Origin: an uncultured Prevotella sp.
Lineage (GTDB): Bacteria > Bacteroidota > Bacteroidia > Bacteroidales > Bacteroidaceae
NCBI GenBank assembly: GCA_937895845.1
Contig: CALBLK010000077.1
Span: 1-64,000, forward strand
DNA: 64,000 bases
Direction of reading: 5' to 3'
The position numbers and the translations under genes are program-made. Under the pieces are notes generated by a model. The model worked only from the letters and a program-made list of their open reading frames with translations, made no database searches and had not been told where the DNA came from. Position 1 is the first letter of the stretch. Each line of letters opens with the position of its first letter. Of the stretch, positions 53,560 to 63,120 are shown one piece after another.

Positions 53560-54738
53560 ATGAAAAAAATTAGCAAAATATGGGTTGGCGCGGGCGTTGT
53601 GCTCATTATAGCCCTTGCCTCGTGGCTGTTCTCGGGGGGCAAGACAGAGGAGAAAATTTCCTTTGAGACAGAGAAGGTTACCAGAACAAGCATTCGCAAC
53701 AGTATCACTGCCACAGGTACCATTGAGCCTGTGACCTCAGTGACAGTCGGCACGCAGGTGTCGGGTATTGTCAGCAAGCTGTATGTGGACTATAACAGTG
53801 TGGTGAAAAAGGGCCAGGTCATAGCAGAGCTGGACAAGACCAACCTGTTGAGCGAGCTCAACACAGCCAAGGCCAATCTGGCCTCGGCCAGAAGCACATA
53901 CAACTATGAGAATAGCAATTTCAGCCGCTACGAGACGCTGTACAAGAAAGGGTTGGTGAGTGCTGACGAATATGAAAATGCCCGTCTGAGCTACCGCAAG
54001 GCCAAGGAAAGTGTAGCTACTGCACGGGAAACGGTCAACAAGGCACAAACCAACCTTGGCTATGCAACCATCACATCGCCCATTGACGGTGTGGTACTGT
54101 CAAAGTCTGTTGAAGAGGGGCAGACAGTGGCTGCCAGTTTCAGCACCCCGGAACTGTTTACCATTGCGAAGAACCTGACCGATATGCGCGTAGTTGCCGA
54201 TGTTGACGAGGCCGACATCGGCGAGGTGAAAGAGGGCGAGCGCGTGTCGTTCACGGTTGACGCCTACCCCAATGACACCTTTGAGGGCCAGGTAACCCAA
54301 GTGAGACAGGAGGCAACTACAACCAGCAATGTTGTGACCTACGAGGTTGTCATCAGCGCTCCCAATGCAAATCTCAAGCTCAAGCCAGGCCTTACGGCTA
54401 ATGTCACTATCTATACCGCAGAGAAGAAAAATGTTGTATGTGTGCCACAGAAAGCCCTGCGCTTCAGTCCCACTACGGAAACGGTTGGCAAGTCCTATAA
54501 GTTGGTTGACTGCAAAGGCAAGAACAAGGTGTGGACACTTGAGGGCAACACCCTCAGGGCACACGCCATCCAGACAGGCATGAGCGATGGCATCAACACC
54601 GAAGTCATCAGCGGTCTCAGAGTTGGCACCGCTATTGTCACCCAGTTCAAGGAAATGTCAGAGGACAGCGAGGATGAGGAGCCCCGTGAACAGTCGCCCT
54701 TTGCCCCAGGCCCTCACAAGTCTGACAAGAAAAAGTGA
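53560..54738 (+). CDS. MacA-like periplasmic adaptor (membrane fusion protein)
   Basis: A 392-aa adaptor with an N-terminal anchor helix (IWVGAGVVLIIALASWLF), a split biotinyl-lipoyl domain (VGTQVSGIVSKLYVDYNSVVKKGQVIAELD and its return strand TSPIDGVVLSKSVEEGQTV), a helical hairpin between them (about residues 90-165), then beta-barrel and membrane-proximal domains. It bridges the inner-membrane ABC transporter and TolC. The C-terminus is acidic then basic (EDSEDEEPRE to SDKKK). It lies 57 bp after tolC and 9 bp before the ATPase gene. Confidence 0.92.
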   Translation: MKKISKIWVGAGVVLIIALASWLFSGGKTEEKISFETEKVTRTSIRNSITATGTIEPVTSVTVGTQVSGIVSKLYVDYNSVVKKGQVIAELDKTNLLSELNTAKANLASARSTYNYENSNFSRYETLYKKGLVSADEYENARLSYRKAKESVATARETVNKAQTNLGYATITSPIDGVVLSKSVEEGQTVAASFSTPELFTIAKNLTDMRVVADVDEADIGEVKEGERVSFTVDAYPNDTFEGQVTQVRQEATTTSNVVTYEVVISAPNANLKLKPGLTANVTIYTAEKKNVVCVPQKALRFSPTTETVGKSYKLVDCKGKNKVWTLEGNTLRAHAIQTGMSDGINTEVISGLRVGTAIVTQFKEMSEDSEDEEPREQSPFAPGPHKSDKKK

Positions 54739-54747
54739 TACAGGCTT

Positions 54748-55503
54748 ATGGACAACAGCAAGAAGGTAGTCATAGAACTGCAAAATGTTAAGCGTGACTT
54801 TTTGGTTGGCGACGAGATTGTACATGCGCTCCGCGGCGTGTCTTTCAAGATTTACGAGGGGGAGTTTGTGACCATCATGGGTAAGTCCGGCTCGGGCAAG
54901 TCAACACTGCTCAACCAGTTAGGCTGCCTTGACACCCCCACTTCCGGCGAGTATATCCTTGACGGTGTGTCGGTGCGCACCATGACAAAATCACAGCGTG
55001 CCGTCCTGCGCAACCGCAAAATTGGCTTTATCTTCCAGAACTATAATCTGCTGGCTAAGACTACCAGCGTTGAAAACGTTGAACTGCCGTTGATGTACAA
55101 CCAGAGCGTGGATGCCAACGAACGGCGCGCAAGGGCCATCAAGGCCCTGAAAGCCGTTGGGCTTGGCGACCGGCTCTATCACAAGTCCAACCAGATGTCA
55201 GGAGGTCAGATGCAGCGTGTGGCCATTGCCCGCGCATTGGTGAACAATCCCGCTGTCATCTTGGCCGACGAGGCTACCGGCAACCTGGACACCCGCACCT
55301 CGTTCGAGATACTGGTGCTGTTTCAAAAATTGCATGCCGAGGGGCGCACCATCATCTTTGTGACCCACAATCCCGACATCGCGAAATACTCGAGCCGCAA
55401 CATCATGCTACGGGATGGCAAGGTTATCAGTGACGAATACAACAGCCATATTCTGTCCGCGGCGGATGCTCTTGCCGCCATACCAACCAATACAGATGAA
55501 TAA
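54748..55503 (+). CDS. ABC transporter ATP-binding protein, MacB/LolD type
   Basis: A 251-aa nucleotide-binding subunit: Walker A GKSGSGKST (residues 45-53), Q-loop FQNYNLLAKT, signature MSGGQMQRVAIARAL, Walker B VILADEATGNLD and the H-loop THNPD. Sequence style fits the LolCDE/MacB group. In E. coli MacB the ATPase and permease are one chain; here they are two genes. It is 57 bp before the permease gene. Confidence 0.94.
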   Translation: MDNSKKVVIELQNVKRDFLVGDEIVHALRGVSFKIYEGEFVTIMGKSGSGKSTLLNQLGCLDTPTSGEYILDGVSVRTMTKSQRAVLRNRKIGFIFQNYNLLAKTTSVENVELPLMYNQSVDANERRARAIKALKAVGLGDRLYHKSNQMSGGQMQRVAIARALVNNPAVILADEATGNLDTRTSFEILVLFQKLHAEGRTIIFVTHNPDIAKYSSRNIMLRDGKVISDEYNSHILSAADALAAIPTNTDE

Positions 55504-55560
55504 TGTGCAAGAAAGCGCAATGCTATCAGGCTTTCTTTACATCTTAAGCATTAAAAGACG

Positions 55561-56799
55561 ATGAACTATACCAATTTATTCAAAATAGCCTTGCGTGCCA
55601 TTGCTGCAAACAAGACGCGCTCATTCCTAACCGCCTTGGGTATCATCATAGGTATTGCTTCGGTTATCACGATGCTTGCTGTCGGACAAGGGACCAAGCA
55701 AAGCATACAGGCCAGTATCGCCGAGATGGGGTCGAACATGATTATGATTGGCCCCGGCGCAGACCGGCGAGGAGGGGTGCGCCAAGACGCCTCGTCAATG
55801 GAGACACTCAAGCTGACCGACTTTGAATCAATACGCGACGAGTGCGGCTACATCAAGGCCATCAGCCCCGTGGTGAACAAGAGCGGTCAGTTTATCTATG
55901 GCAACGAGAACACGCCGTCAACCATCTACGGTGTCAACCAAGACTATTTTGAGATTCGCCAGCTTTCAATTAGCGATGGCAGCGGTTTTACCGACGCCGA
56001 GATAAAGAGCAGTGCCAAGGTGTGCATTCTTGGGCAGACGGTCATTGACAACCTGTTCCCGGACGGTTCAAACCCTATTGGCAAGGTGGTGCGCTTCAAC
56101 TCCATTCCATTCCGCGTAATCGGCGTGCTGAAGAAGAAAGGCTACAACTCGATGGGCATGGACCAGGATGACTTGGTGCTGGCTCCCTATACAGCAGTGA
56201 TGAAGCGTATTCTTGCACAGACTTATTTGGGAGAAATACAATGCTCGGCCATCACCGAGGGAGTGACAGACAAGGCCACTGAGGAAATCCGTACCATCCT
56301 GCGACGCAACCACAAACTGAAAGATGCCACTGCAACGGCTGACGAGGAAGAGGATGACTTTAACATCCGCTCCCAAGAGGAGCTGTCGTCCATGATGAAT
56401 TCCACCACTAACATGCTCACCATCCTGCTGGGATGTGTCGCTGGCATATCGCTCGTTGTTGGTGGCATCGGTATCATGAACATTATGTATGTAAGCGTGA
56501 CAGAACGCACCCGCGAGATAGGCCTTCGCATGAGTGTTGGCGCCCGTGGCATTGACATTCTGAACCAGTTTCTTATCGAGGCGATTATGCTTAGCGTCAC
56601 GGGAGGGGTCATAGGCGTGTTGTTAGGTATCGGAGCATCAATAGCCATCAAGACATTTGCCCACTGGCCCATTTTGATAGAAGCATGGACAATCGTAATG
56701 AGTTTTGCGGTGTGTACATTTACGGGAGTGTTCTTCGGATGGTATCCGGCCAAAAAAGCGGCCCAACTTGACCCAATCGAAGCGCTGAGGTATGAATAA
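55561..56799 (+). CDS. ABC transporter permease, MacB/FtsX type
   Basis: A 412-aa permease with the MacB topology: one N-terminal helix (LTALGIIIGIASVITMLAVG), a large periplasmic MacB_PCD domain (about residues 45-270), then three C-terminal helices with the FtsX motif RTREIGLRMSVGARGIDIL between the first two. Together with the adaptor and TolC it forms a tripartite exporter for peptides, antibiotics or envelope molecules (inference). Its end overlaps the sensor kinase start by 8 bp. Confidence 0.93.
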   Translation: MNYTNLFKIALRAIAANKTRSFLTALGIIIGIASVITMLAVGQGTKQSIQASIAEMGSNMIMIGPGADRRGGVRQDASSMETLKLTDFESIRDECGYIKAISPVVNKSGQFIYGNENTPSTIYGVNQDYFEIRQLSISDGSGFTDAEIKSSAKVCILGQTVIDNLFPDGSNPIGKVVRFNSIPFRVIGVLKKKGYNSMGMDQDDLVLAPYTAVMKRILAQTYLGEIQCSAITEGVTDKATEEIRTILRRNHKLKDATATADEEEDDFNIRSQEELSSMMNSTTNMLTILLGCVAGISLVVGGIGIMNIMYVSVTERTREIGLRMSVGARGIDILNQFLIEAIMLSVTGGVIGVLLGIGASIAIKTFAHWPILIEAWTIVMSFAVCTFTGVFFGWYPAKKAAQLDPIEALRYE

Positions 56800-57835
56800 G
56801 CGGATGATTATAGGTTTGCACGTGGCCGCCTGGACTGTGCTGTTCCTGGCGCCACTGACCTTCCTTAACCATGGCAATGGCGTCACGCCACAGCGCTATC
56901 TGGCTGCTTGCGTGACACCACTGCTACAGATGGTTGTCTTTTACACCAATTATTTCCTGCTTACACCAAAGCTGTTCATGCGCCATCACCGCCGTATGTT
57001 CTGGACACTCAACATCGTGATTGTCGTCTCATTCAGTTTTGTGCTCCACATCTGGATGGGGTACGCTCACAGTCACTTTGACACCTTTCCACCTGAAGGT
57101 TACAGCCCCCCCCGCCATGAAGCGCTCACCATGTCCCTCTTCGTGCTCCGGGACATGTTCTACCTGGGACTTTCGGCCTTTATGGCAGCCACTGTTGTAC
57201 TGGCCATGAACTGGCAGAAGTCCGAGACGGCTCGCTGTGCAGCAGAAACAGCAAGGACAGAAGCGGAGCTAAACAACCTGCGTGCGCAGATAAAGCCACA
57301 TTTTCTGCTGAACACGCTCAACAACATTTATGCCCTTGTTGCTTTTGACCAGGCGAAGGCACAAAAGGCCATCTATGAGCTAAGCCAGCTGTTGCGCCAC
57401 ATCCTCTACGACAACCAGCAGCCCACCATTACCATGAGCGAGGAGATAGCTTTCCTTGAGAACTACATTCATCTGATGCAAATCCGCTTGTCTGACAATG
57501 TCGAAGTTACATTTCAAGCCGAATGTGCCCAGCCGCAGATGCCCATCGCCCCAATGCTATTCATTTCATTGGTGGAAAACGCTTTCAAACATGGCATAAG
57601 CGCTACGGGCAAAAGTTTCGTACATATCAGGATTGAGAACGGCAACGGTTACGTAACCTGTGAGATAGAAAACAGCAACAACCCAAAAGGCAGGAGTGAC
57701 CACAGCGGTCACGGGATTGGCCTCAGACAAGTGCGGAAACGGCTCGAGTTGTCGTATGCCGGGCACTATGAGTGGACTTGCGGAACAGACGAGAATGACA
57801 CTGTTTACAAATCAAAAATAACGATAAGAACATAA
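56792..57835 (+). CDS. Sensor histidine kinase, LytS/YehU family
   Basis: A 347-aa membrane kinase. Four hydrophobic segments occupy residues 1-150. The His_kinase domain has QIKPHFLLNTLNNIYALV with phospho-acceptor His170, and the ATP lid region SLVENAFKHGIS and GHGIGLRQVRKRLELSY. It overlaps the permease gene by 8 bp and its stop shares one base with the response regulator start, so pump and two-component system form one operon. It may sense envelope stress or the exported substrate and control the operon, which is inference from context. Confidence 0.93.
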   Translation: MNKRMIIGLHVAAWTVLFLAPLTFLNHGNGVTPQRYLAACVTPLLQMVVFYTNYFLLTPKLFMRHHRRMFWTLNIVIVVSFSFVLHIWMGYAHSHFDTFPPEGYSPPRHEALTMSLFVLRDMFYLGLSAFMAATVVLAMNWQKSETARCAAETARTEAELNNLRAQIKPHFLLNTLNNIYALVAFDQAKAQKAIYELSQLLRHILYDNQQPTITMSEEIAFLENYIHLMQIRLSDNVEVTFQAECAQPQMPIAPMLFISLVENAFKHGISATGKSFVHIRIENGNGYVTCEIENSNNPKGRSDHSGHGIGLRQVRKRLELSYAGHYEWTCGTDENDTVYKSKITIRT

Positions 57836-58536
57836 TGCTAAACTGTGCTATCATTGATGACGAACCTCTTGCAGCCGAACTTCTGAAGAGCTACGTAGAG
57901 AAGACACCATTCTTAAATCTGACCGGAGTGTACAGCAGTGCACTAACTGCCATGCGCGACCTGCGGGATGGCCAAACCCATTTGGTGTTTCTTGACATCC
58001 AGATGCCAGAACTCAACGGCATTGAGTTTGCAAAAATCATTCCACAAACCACAAAGATTGTCTTCATTACAGCCTTTCCGCAGTATGCCATTGATGGCTT
58101 CAAAGTCTCAGCGATGGGGTATCTGCTCAAGCCTGTGAGCTATGAGGATTTTCTGTCAGCATCAGAAAGAGTGCTGGAGCATTTCTCAACACGTGAGACA
58201 ATGCTGGGAAAAGACCGTTTCTTCTATGTCAAGAGCGATTACCAGCTCCAGCGTATCAGCTACGATGACATCCTCTACATTGAGGGGCAGAAAGACTATG
58301 TGCGCATCTATCTGACAAATGGTCAAAAAGTGATGTCGCTTCTGAACATGAAAAACCTGGAGGACAGTCTGCCATTCCCAGAGTTTATGCGCACCCACCG
58401 CTCCTATATAGTCCATATGGACAAGGTGTCTGCAATGGTGAGGTTCCGCATTGTTGTGAATAACAAGTTTATACCCATCTCAGACTCCTATAAAGAGAAG
58501 GTGCAACAGTATTTTGACGACCACACATTTGTCTAA
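57835..58536 (+). CDS. LytTR family response regulator
   Basis: A 233-aa regulator: receiver domain (residues 1-120) with acidic pocket IIDDEP, phospho-acceptor Asp54 in VFLDIQMPELNG and Lys in LLKPVSYEDF, then a LytTR DNA-binding domain (from about 135; FFYVKSDYQLQRI, MRTHRSYIVHMDKV). Translation is coupled to the kinase by a TAATG overlap. The last four bases overlap the end of the convergent malQ gene. Confidence 0.95.
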   Translation: MLNCAIIDDEPLAAELLKSYVEKTPFLNLTGVYSSALTAMRDLRDGQTHLVFLDIQMPELNGIEFAKIIPQTTKIVFITAFPQYAIDGFKVSAMGYLLKPVSYEDFLSASERVLEHFSTRETMLGKDRFFYVKSDYQLQRISYDDILYIEGQKDYVRIYLTNGQKVMSLLNMKNLEDSLPFPEFMRTHRSYIVHMDKVSAMVRFRIVVNNKFIPISDSYKEKVQQYFDDHTFV

Positions 58537-61235
58537 CTCCTTCTGCTCCTCTCCACCATCGCCTTCAGCTTTTTATTGAAGCTGCAAGCTTTTTGCAGTT
58601 CGTCAAGCGTCCGGACCATTCTGTATTGCCACCTGTTATAGCTGTCACCGGGGGTGTTAATTCGCTCGTCACTTGGAACGGAGCCGGCACTGAGGGCCGT
58701 GTCACACGCCATCAAGTCCTGTATGGGCAGAATACAGAGCATGGAAGGCGAATAGAGATGGCGTGCCACAATCTCCTCGGCCAGCGCCAGTGTCAGCTGC
58801 CGTGGCGCACGCCCCTCCTTTTGCAGCATTGCGGTGTAATAGTGCTGTGCCTGTTGTGGGTTCTGCTCCCACCACAGTCTCAGGGGTGCCATGTCGTGAG
58901 TGGTTGAGGTACAAACACTTCTCACAGGATTTGAGCTGAGCGGCACGAACTCATAACCATCCACCTTGGGCAGAGTCTGGATTTCAAGGGTCAGCATCCT
59001 CAAACGGTCAAGCACATCGCGCGCCCCCTCTGGCATATGCCCCAGGTCCTCCACGCACACCAGCATCCTGGTATCTCTGAACACTGCATCCAAGCGCTGC
59101 CACCCCTTGTGGCACCAATACTTCTGATTGCGTTGTCCGAAATAATGCTGGCAGATGCGTGTGTAGGCATCCCTGTCACTGTCTCCGAGCGCTTCAAACA
59201 CAGGCTCTTTCCAAGCTCCTATTCGTGGATAGAACATGGAAGGCTGCTGGCTGTCCGCAAGAAAAAGCACATTGGCTGCCAGCCGGAGCAGCCCATCCCT
59301 AATCCAATAAGAGTTTTCATCGCTCTTCCCCTCAAATGCATCCATGATTTTCCGTTGCGTGTCAAGTTCTGGAGAAAGTGTAAACAGTCCGTAACCGATT
59401 GGACGCAAGAAATGGTCGCGCACATAATGGGCATGAATGCCAAACAGCCTGTCAAGCACACCTTCATTGACAAAGGGCCTCGTGAGAAAGTCGGGCTTGA
59501 AGGTGAGGCCCATGCTCTCAATCTCCCCTCCTGTCAGAGCCAGTGAGGGGACATAATATCCCAGTGAGGCTGTAACCGCCTGAGCAGGGATTTGCCACAT
59601 GGCAAAGAACCCGGCAACATGGTCAACTCTGACGGCATCAAAAAAACGCTCCATCCATGACAGCCGCCCTTTCCACCACTGATAGTCGCTTTGCTCTATC
59701 TCCGTCCAGTTGTAGGTTGGCAAGCCCCAATTTTGCCCCTGCTGGTCATGGCCACTTGGAGGAGTCCCTGCCGATGTATCTGTGTTGAACCATTTCGGAT
59801 GCACCCATGTGTCAACACTGTACCGGCACACGCCAACGGTCATGTCACCCATGAGTATGATACCTTTGCTACGCGCATAGCCGGCTGCATCAGCCAGTTG
59901 GCGGTATAATAGATACTGTGTGAAGATAACCAGCGATGCTTGCTCACCCTGGAGTGCAAGCAACGTTGTCACCTTTTGGGTGTCATAGATGGCATATTCG
60001 CCCCACTGCTCAAAACAGCATGTGCCATATTGGTCGCGTAGCAAGCAAAAAGCCACATAGGGCAACAGCCAGTGCCTGTTGGCTTGCACAAATGCCTGGC
60101 AGCCAGAAGATGCAAGTATCTGCTGGCCTTGCTCATGATAGAGTGCTGCTACATACTCGCTTTTGACCTTGTCTACCGCCTCGTAATCGTAGGTCTTCAT
60201 GCTCTCCAGTTCGCGCCGCCTCCGCTCGAACGCCACCTGTAACATTTTGTTGTTCAGCTTCCCGGCAGCATACAGCGAAAGACAGTGTGGATGCAGTGCG
60301 TATGACGAGATGATGTTGTAAGGATGTGCGTCAGTCCATCCATGAGCTGACGTAGTGTCGTTGACAGGAAGAAGCTGTATGACACGCAGACCGGTCTCAT
60401 CAGCCCAGTCAATGAGTTGTCGCAGGTCGGCGAAATCGCCGCAGCCAAACGAAGCCTGGCCGCGAAGGGCAAACAGGGGTACAGCGACTCCGGCCTTCCG
60501 CCAAGGTCGCTCGCACACACGCAGCATACCTCCGTCAATCACAAGCACATTTCCTTCGCGCAGCTCTTCACCATTGATAACCCGGTTGTCACCCTGCTCC
60601 CATTCAACCAGCTCATGCGTGTCACAGTTAACAACCACGAACTTATACTCCACAGGCAATGCAAAGCCATCAGCATTGACAGACAGCTGCCACACATCTT
60701 CACCCGCATGGTGCAACAGGAGGTAGCGCGAACTGTTCCATCCGCCAAGGGCCGGATGGCTTCCGCAGATCGCAACAGTCTGTCGGCTGCCTAACTGGGG
60801 AGCTGCAACCTTGAACAGTATTGTGCGGCGGTAAAAAGGCACGCGGAAATCCGTGCGGCCATTGTGCACAGCCTTGCTCACCGTCACTTTGTAAGCAGCA
60901 GTGGTGAGGTGCTGTTGCAAGGGAACTTCATGCCAGAGGTCATCCATCACGTAGTCGTGCGCGCAGTCAAAAGGGACAACTCTCTTGATGCCATCCCATT
61001 CCCTGCGGAGAAGCTGCCTGCTGTCATCACGCACCTCATACGCGTATTCAAAAAAACAGAACTTCCGCTTTCTAGACTCAATGGCAGCTGTCTCCGCCAC
61101 CCACAGTTCGCCATCTGTGGTGCTCATGGGCAGCAGACTGGATTTTGCTGCACCTTCACAGTCAATATCCTTGATGGAAACAAAGAGGTTTTCACCCCAC
61201 AGCGTGTGATAATCAATGGTGAATCGTAGTTTCAT
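58533..61235 (-). CDS. malQ: 4-alpha-glucanotransferase with N-terminal starch-binding domains
   Basis: A 900-aa GH77 disproportionating enzyme that transfers maltosyl and longer glucan units in maltodextrin and glycogen metabolism. Two CBM20-like starch-binding domains are at the N-terminus (about residues 1-110 and 130-235; FTIDYHTLWGENLFVSI and SRQTVAICGSHPALGGWN are their openings). The GH77 barrel follows with LRVIQLLPVNDT, the nucleophile segment VRVDHVAGFFAMWQ, the acid/base segment VCVEDLGHMP and the STTHDMAPLRLWW motif with the third acid. This DPE2-like layout is normal for Bacteroidota. No other maltose genes are adjacent. Confidence 0.93.
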   Translation of the reverse strand: MKLRFTIDYHTLWGENLFVSIKDIDCEGAAKSSLLPMSTTDGELWVAETAAIESRKRKFCFFEYAYEVRDDSRQLLRREWDGIKRVVPFDCAHDYVMDDLWHEVPLQQHLTTAAYKVTVSKAVHNGRTDFRVPFYRRTILFKVAAPQLGSRQTVAICGSHPALGGWNSSRYLLLHHAGEDVWQLSVNADGFALPVEYKFVVVNCDTHELVEWEQGDNRVINGEELREGNVLVIDGGMLRVCERPWRKAGVAVPLFALRGQASFGCGDFADLRQLIDWADETGLRVIQLLPVNDTTSAHGWTDAHPYNIISSYALHPHCLSLYAAGKLNNKMLQVAFERRRRELESMKTYDYEAVDKVKSEYVAALYHEQGQQILASSGCQAFVQANRHWLLPYVAFCLLRDQYGTCCFEQWGEYAIYDTQKVTTLLALQGEQASLVIFTQYLLYRQLADAAGYARSKGIILMGDMTVGVCRYSVDTWVHPKWFNTDTSAGTPPSGHDQQGQNWGLPTYNWTEIEQSDYQWWKGRLSWMERFFDAVRVDHVAGFFAMWQIPAQAVTASLGYYVPSLALTGGEIESMGLTFKPDFLTRPFVNEGVLDRLFGIHAHYVRDHFLRPIGYGLFTLSPELDTQRKIMDAFEGKSDENSYWIRDGLLRLAANVLFLADSQQPSMFYPRIGAWKEPVFEALGDSDRDAYTRICQHYFGQRNQKYWCHKGWQRLDAVFRDTRMLVCVEDLGHMPEGARDVLDRLRMLTLEIQTLPKVDGYEFVPLSSNPVRSVCTSTTHDMAPLRLWWEQNPQQAQHYYTAMLQKEGRAPRQLTLALAEEIVARHLYSPSMLCILPIQDLMACDTALSAGSVPSDERINTPGDSYNRWQYRMVRTLDELQKACSFNKKLKAMVERSRRS

Positions 61236-61239
61236 ACGG

Positions 61240-61247
61240 CAAAGATA
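61240..61247 (-). promoter_or_regulatory. -7 box almost touching the malQ start codon
   Basis: The minus strand reads TATCTTTG followed by CC. It ends only about four bases before the ATG at 61235. With normal spacing transcription would begin at or next to the start codon, so the mRNA may be leaderless. Confidence 0.45.
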
Positions 61248-61268
61248 GCATTTTTCCTTTTAAAATAT

Positions 61269-61276
61269 TACCTTTG
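61269..61276 (+). promoter_or_regulatory. -7 box for mltG
   Basis: TACCTTTG followed by CA is a good consensus match, divergent from and about 20 bp away from the malQ -7 box. The predicted leader before the mltG start is about 90 nt. Confidence 0.5.
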
Positions 61277-61370
61277 CACTCCAAAGATAATGCATAGGCG
61301 CGCAAAGGGAACTTGCACTCAAATTTCCAAACGCAGCCTAATAATATCAATTCAAATAGTCCAACAAATC

Positions 61371-62420
61371 ATGAAAGCAATAAAATCAAAAGCGTGGCTC
61401 TATGTGGCGTCAATGTTGGCTGTTGCTGTAGCCGGCATGATTTACTATTATCTGTTCAGCGCATTCTCGCGTGTACCGTCAACAACATACATCTTCATTG
61501 ATGACGATGACAGCCAGGACTCTGTATTTGCCAAACTGTCTGTCATCGGCACGTCACATGGACTTGCGGGTTTCCATGCGCTGGCCCGCCACAGCTCGTA
61601 TGCGGAGCACGTGCGCCCTGGCCGCTACGGCATCAGCCCGGGCGAATGTACTTTCAGTGTGTTCAGACATCTGAAAAACGGTATGCAGTCGCCTGTCAGC
61701 CTCACCATTCCCGAGGCAAGGACTGTCGAGAAGCTGGCCGCAACGCTGAGCCGTAAGCTCATGGCAGACAGTGCAACCATAGTTGCGAGTCTCAAGGACT
61801 CGGCCGTTTGCGCCCGTCTGGGCTATGACACTGCAACCATAGCGGCTCTCTTCATTCCCAACACTTACGACGTCTATTGGAACATCAGCGTAGAGCAGCT
61901 GCTGGAACGGATGCTGCGAGAAAACAAACAGTTTTGGAAAGCCGACAATCGCCAGCAACTTGCCAATGACCTTGGGCTGAGCCCCACAGAAGTAACCACA
62001 CTGGCCAGCATCATTGACGAAGAGACAGCCAACAACGCCGAGAAACCAATGATTGCCGGAATGTATCTCAACCGGCTGAACTTTCGCAGTGCCGAATATC
62101 CCGATGGAATGCCCCTGCAGGCTGACCCCACGGTGAAATATGCGGTGCGCGATTTCACCCTGCGCCGCATCTACCACAAATTGCTGTTTACCGACAGCCC
62201 TTACAACACTTACAAGTATCCCGGGCTGCCTCCAGGTCCCATTAAAATAGCCTCGATAGCTGGCATTGACGCCGTACTTCACTGTACAAAGCACGACTAC
62301 CTCTATATGTGCGCAAAAGAGGATTTCTCGGGCAAGCACAACTTTGCAAAGACTTACAGTGAACATCTGAAGAACGCCGCCCGATACAGCAAGGCTCTCA
62401 ACGAGCGCGGCATCAAGTGA
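61371..62420 (+). CDS. mltG: Endolytic murein transglycosylase MltG (YceG family)
   Basis: A 349-aa inner-membrane enzyme that cuts nascent glycan strands. One N-terminal membrane helix (WLYVASMLAVAVAGMIYYYL) is followed by a LysM-like region and the YceG catalytic domain with ASIIDEETANNAEKPMIAGMYLNRL (the first Glu is the likely catalytic residue), GMPLQADPTVKYA and NTYKYPGLPPGPIKIASIAGI. The start at 61371 is preferred since earlier in-frame codons give residues unlike the family. Confidence 0.93.
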   Translation: MKAIKSKAWLYVASMLAVAVAGMIYYYLFSAFSRVPSTTYIFIDDDDSQDSVFAKLSVIGTSHGLAGFHALARHSSYAEHVRPGRYGISPGECTFSVFRHLKNGMQSPVSLTIPEARTVEKLAATLSRKLMADSATIVASLKDSAVCARLGYDTATIAALFIPNTYDVYWNISVEQLLERMLRENKQFWKADNRQQLANDLGLSPTEVTTLASIIDEETANNAEKPMIAGMYLNRLNFRSAEYPDGMPLQADPTVKYAVRDFTLRRIYHKLLFTDSPYNTYKYPGLPPGPIKIASIAGIDAVLHCTKHDYLYMCAKEDFSGKHNFAKTYSEHLKNAARYSKALNERGIK

Positions 62421-62468
62421 CCGTGACCCATACATCAATGTGCCGCATATCTTAAATTTTGTCCGACT

Positions 62469-63062
62469 ATGATTAACAAAGAAACCGTGAGGCAGTGGAT
62501 GAAGAATAACCCGCGGGTAAAGCGATGGACGGTCTCACTTCTGATGAATGACACAGAGGCCAGACCACGGTGGTATATCCGCCTTGCAGCGCCACTTTAT
62601 CAACACCGCGGGCGGCACAGTGTGATTTACAACAGCGTACGCATGGACACGCCGCCTTTCAGACGTTTCCACATCGGTGATTACAGCGTGGTTGAGTCTT
62701 TCTGTTGCATCAACAATGCCGTTGGCGATGTTGTTATTGGTAACCATACACGCATCGGTATGCATTCAACAGTGATTGGTCCTGTCACGATTGGCCATCA
62801 TGTTCATCTGGCTCAAGGCATCGCAGTGTCTGCCCTCAATCATAAATTTAACGAGAAAGACAAACGAATTGACCAACAAGGTATTACAATAAAAAAAATT
62901 GTGATAAAAGATGATGTATGGATAGGAGCGAACGCAACTATTTTATCAGGAGTGACCATTGGGGAGCACGCTGTTGTAGCAGCCGGAGCAGTTGTCACCC
63001 ATGACGTTCCTCCTCACTCCATTGTCGGCGGAGTGCCGGCAAAAGTACTGAGATACATTTAA
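62469..63062 (+). CDS. Left-handed beta-helix (hexapeptide) acyltransferase
   Basis: A 197-aa acyltransferase with about eight hexapeptide turns in two blocks, VGDVVIGNHTRIGMHSTVIG and VWIGANATILSGVTIGEH, joined by a loop with the catalytic-type His in SALNHKF. It is close to WbbJ/CatB-like O-acetyltransferases that modify surface sugars, though serine or maltose acetyltransferase-like uses cannot be excluded. It lies 48 bp after mltG and 58 bp before a glycosyltransferase gene, which favours a surface-polysaccharide role. Confidence 0.85.
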   Translation: MINKETVRQWMKNNPRVKRWTVSLLMNDTEARPRWYIRLAAPLYQHRGRHSVIYNSVRMDTPPFRRFHIGDYSVVESFCCINNAVGDVVIGNHTRIGMHSTVIGPVTIGHHVHLAQGIAVSALNHKFNEKDKRIDQQGITIKKIVIKDDVWIGANATILSGVTIGEHAVVAAGAVVTHDVPPHSIVGGVPAKVLRYI

Positions 63063-63120
63063 GCCTTGGGAACCATCATGATGTAAGAGATTGCACCCCA
63101 TTCAGACATGATAAGCAAAA

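Noticed and set aside
61554..62438. 294-aa frame antisense to mltG
   Set aside because: The plus-strand gene has all YceG motifs; the antisense frame has none.
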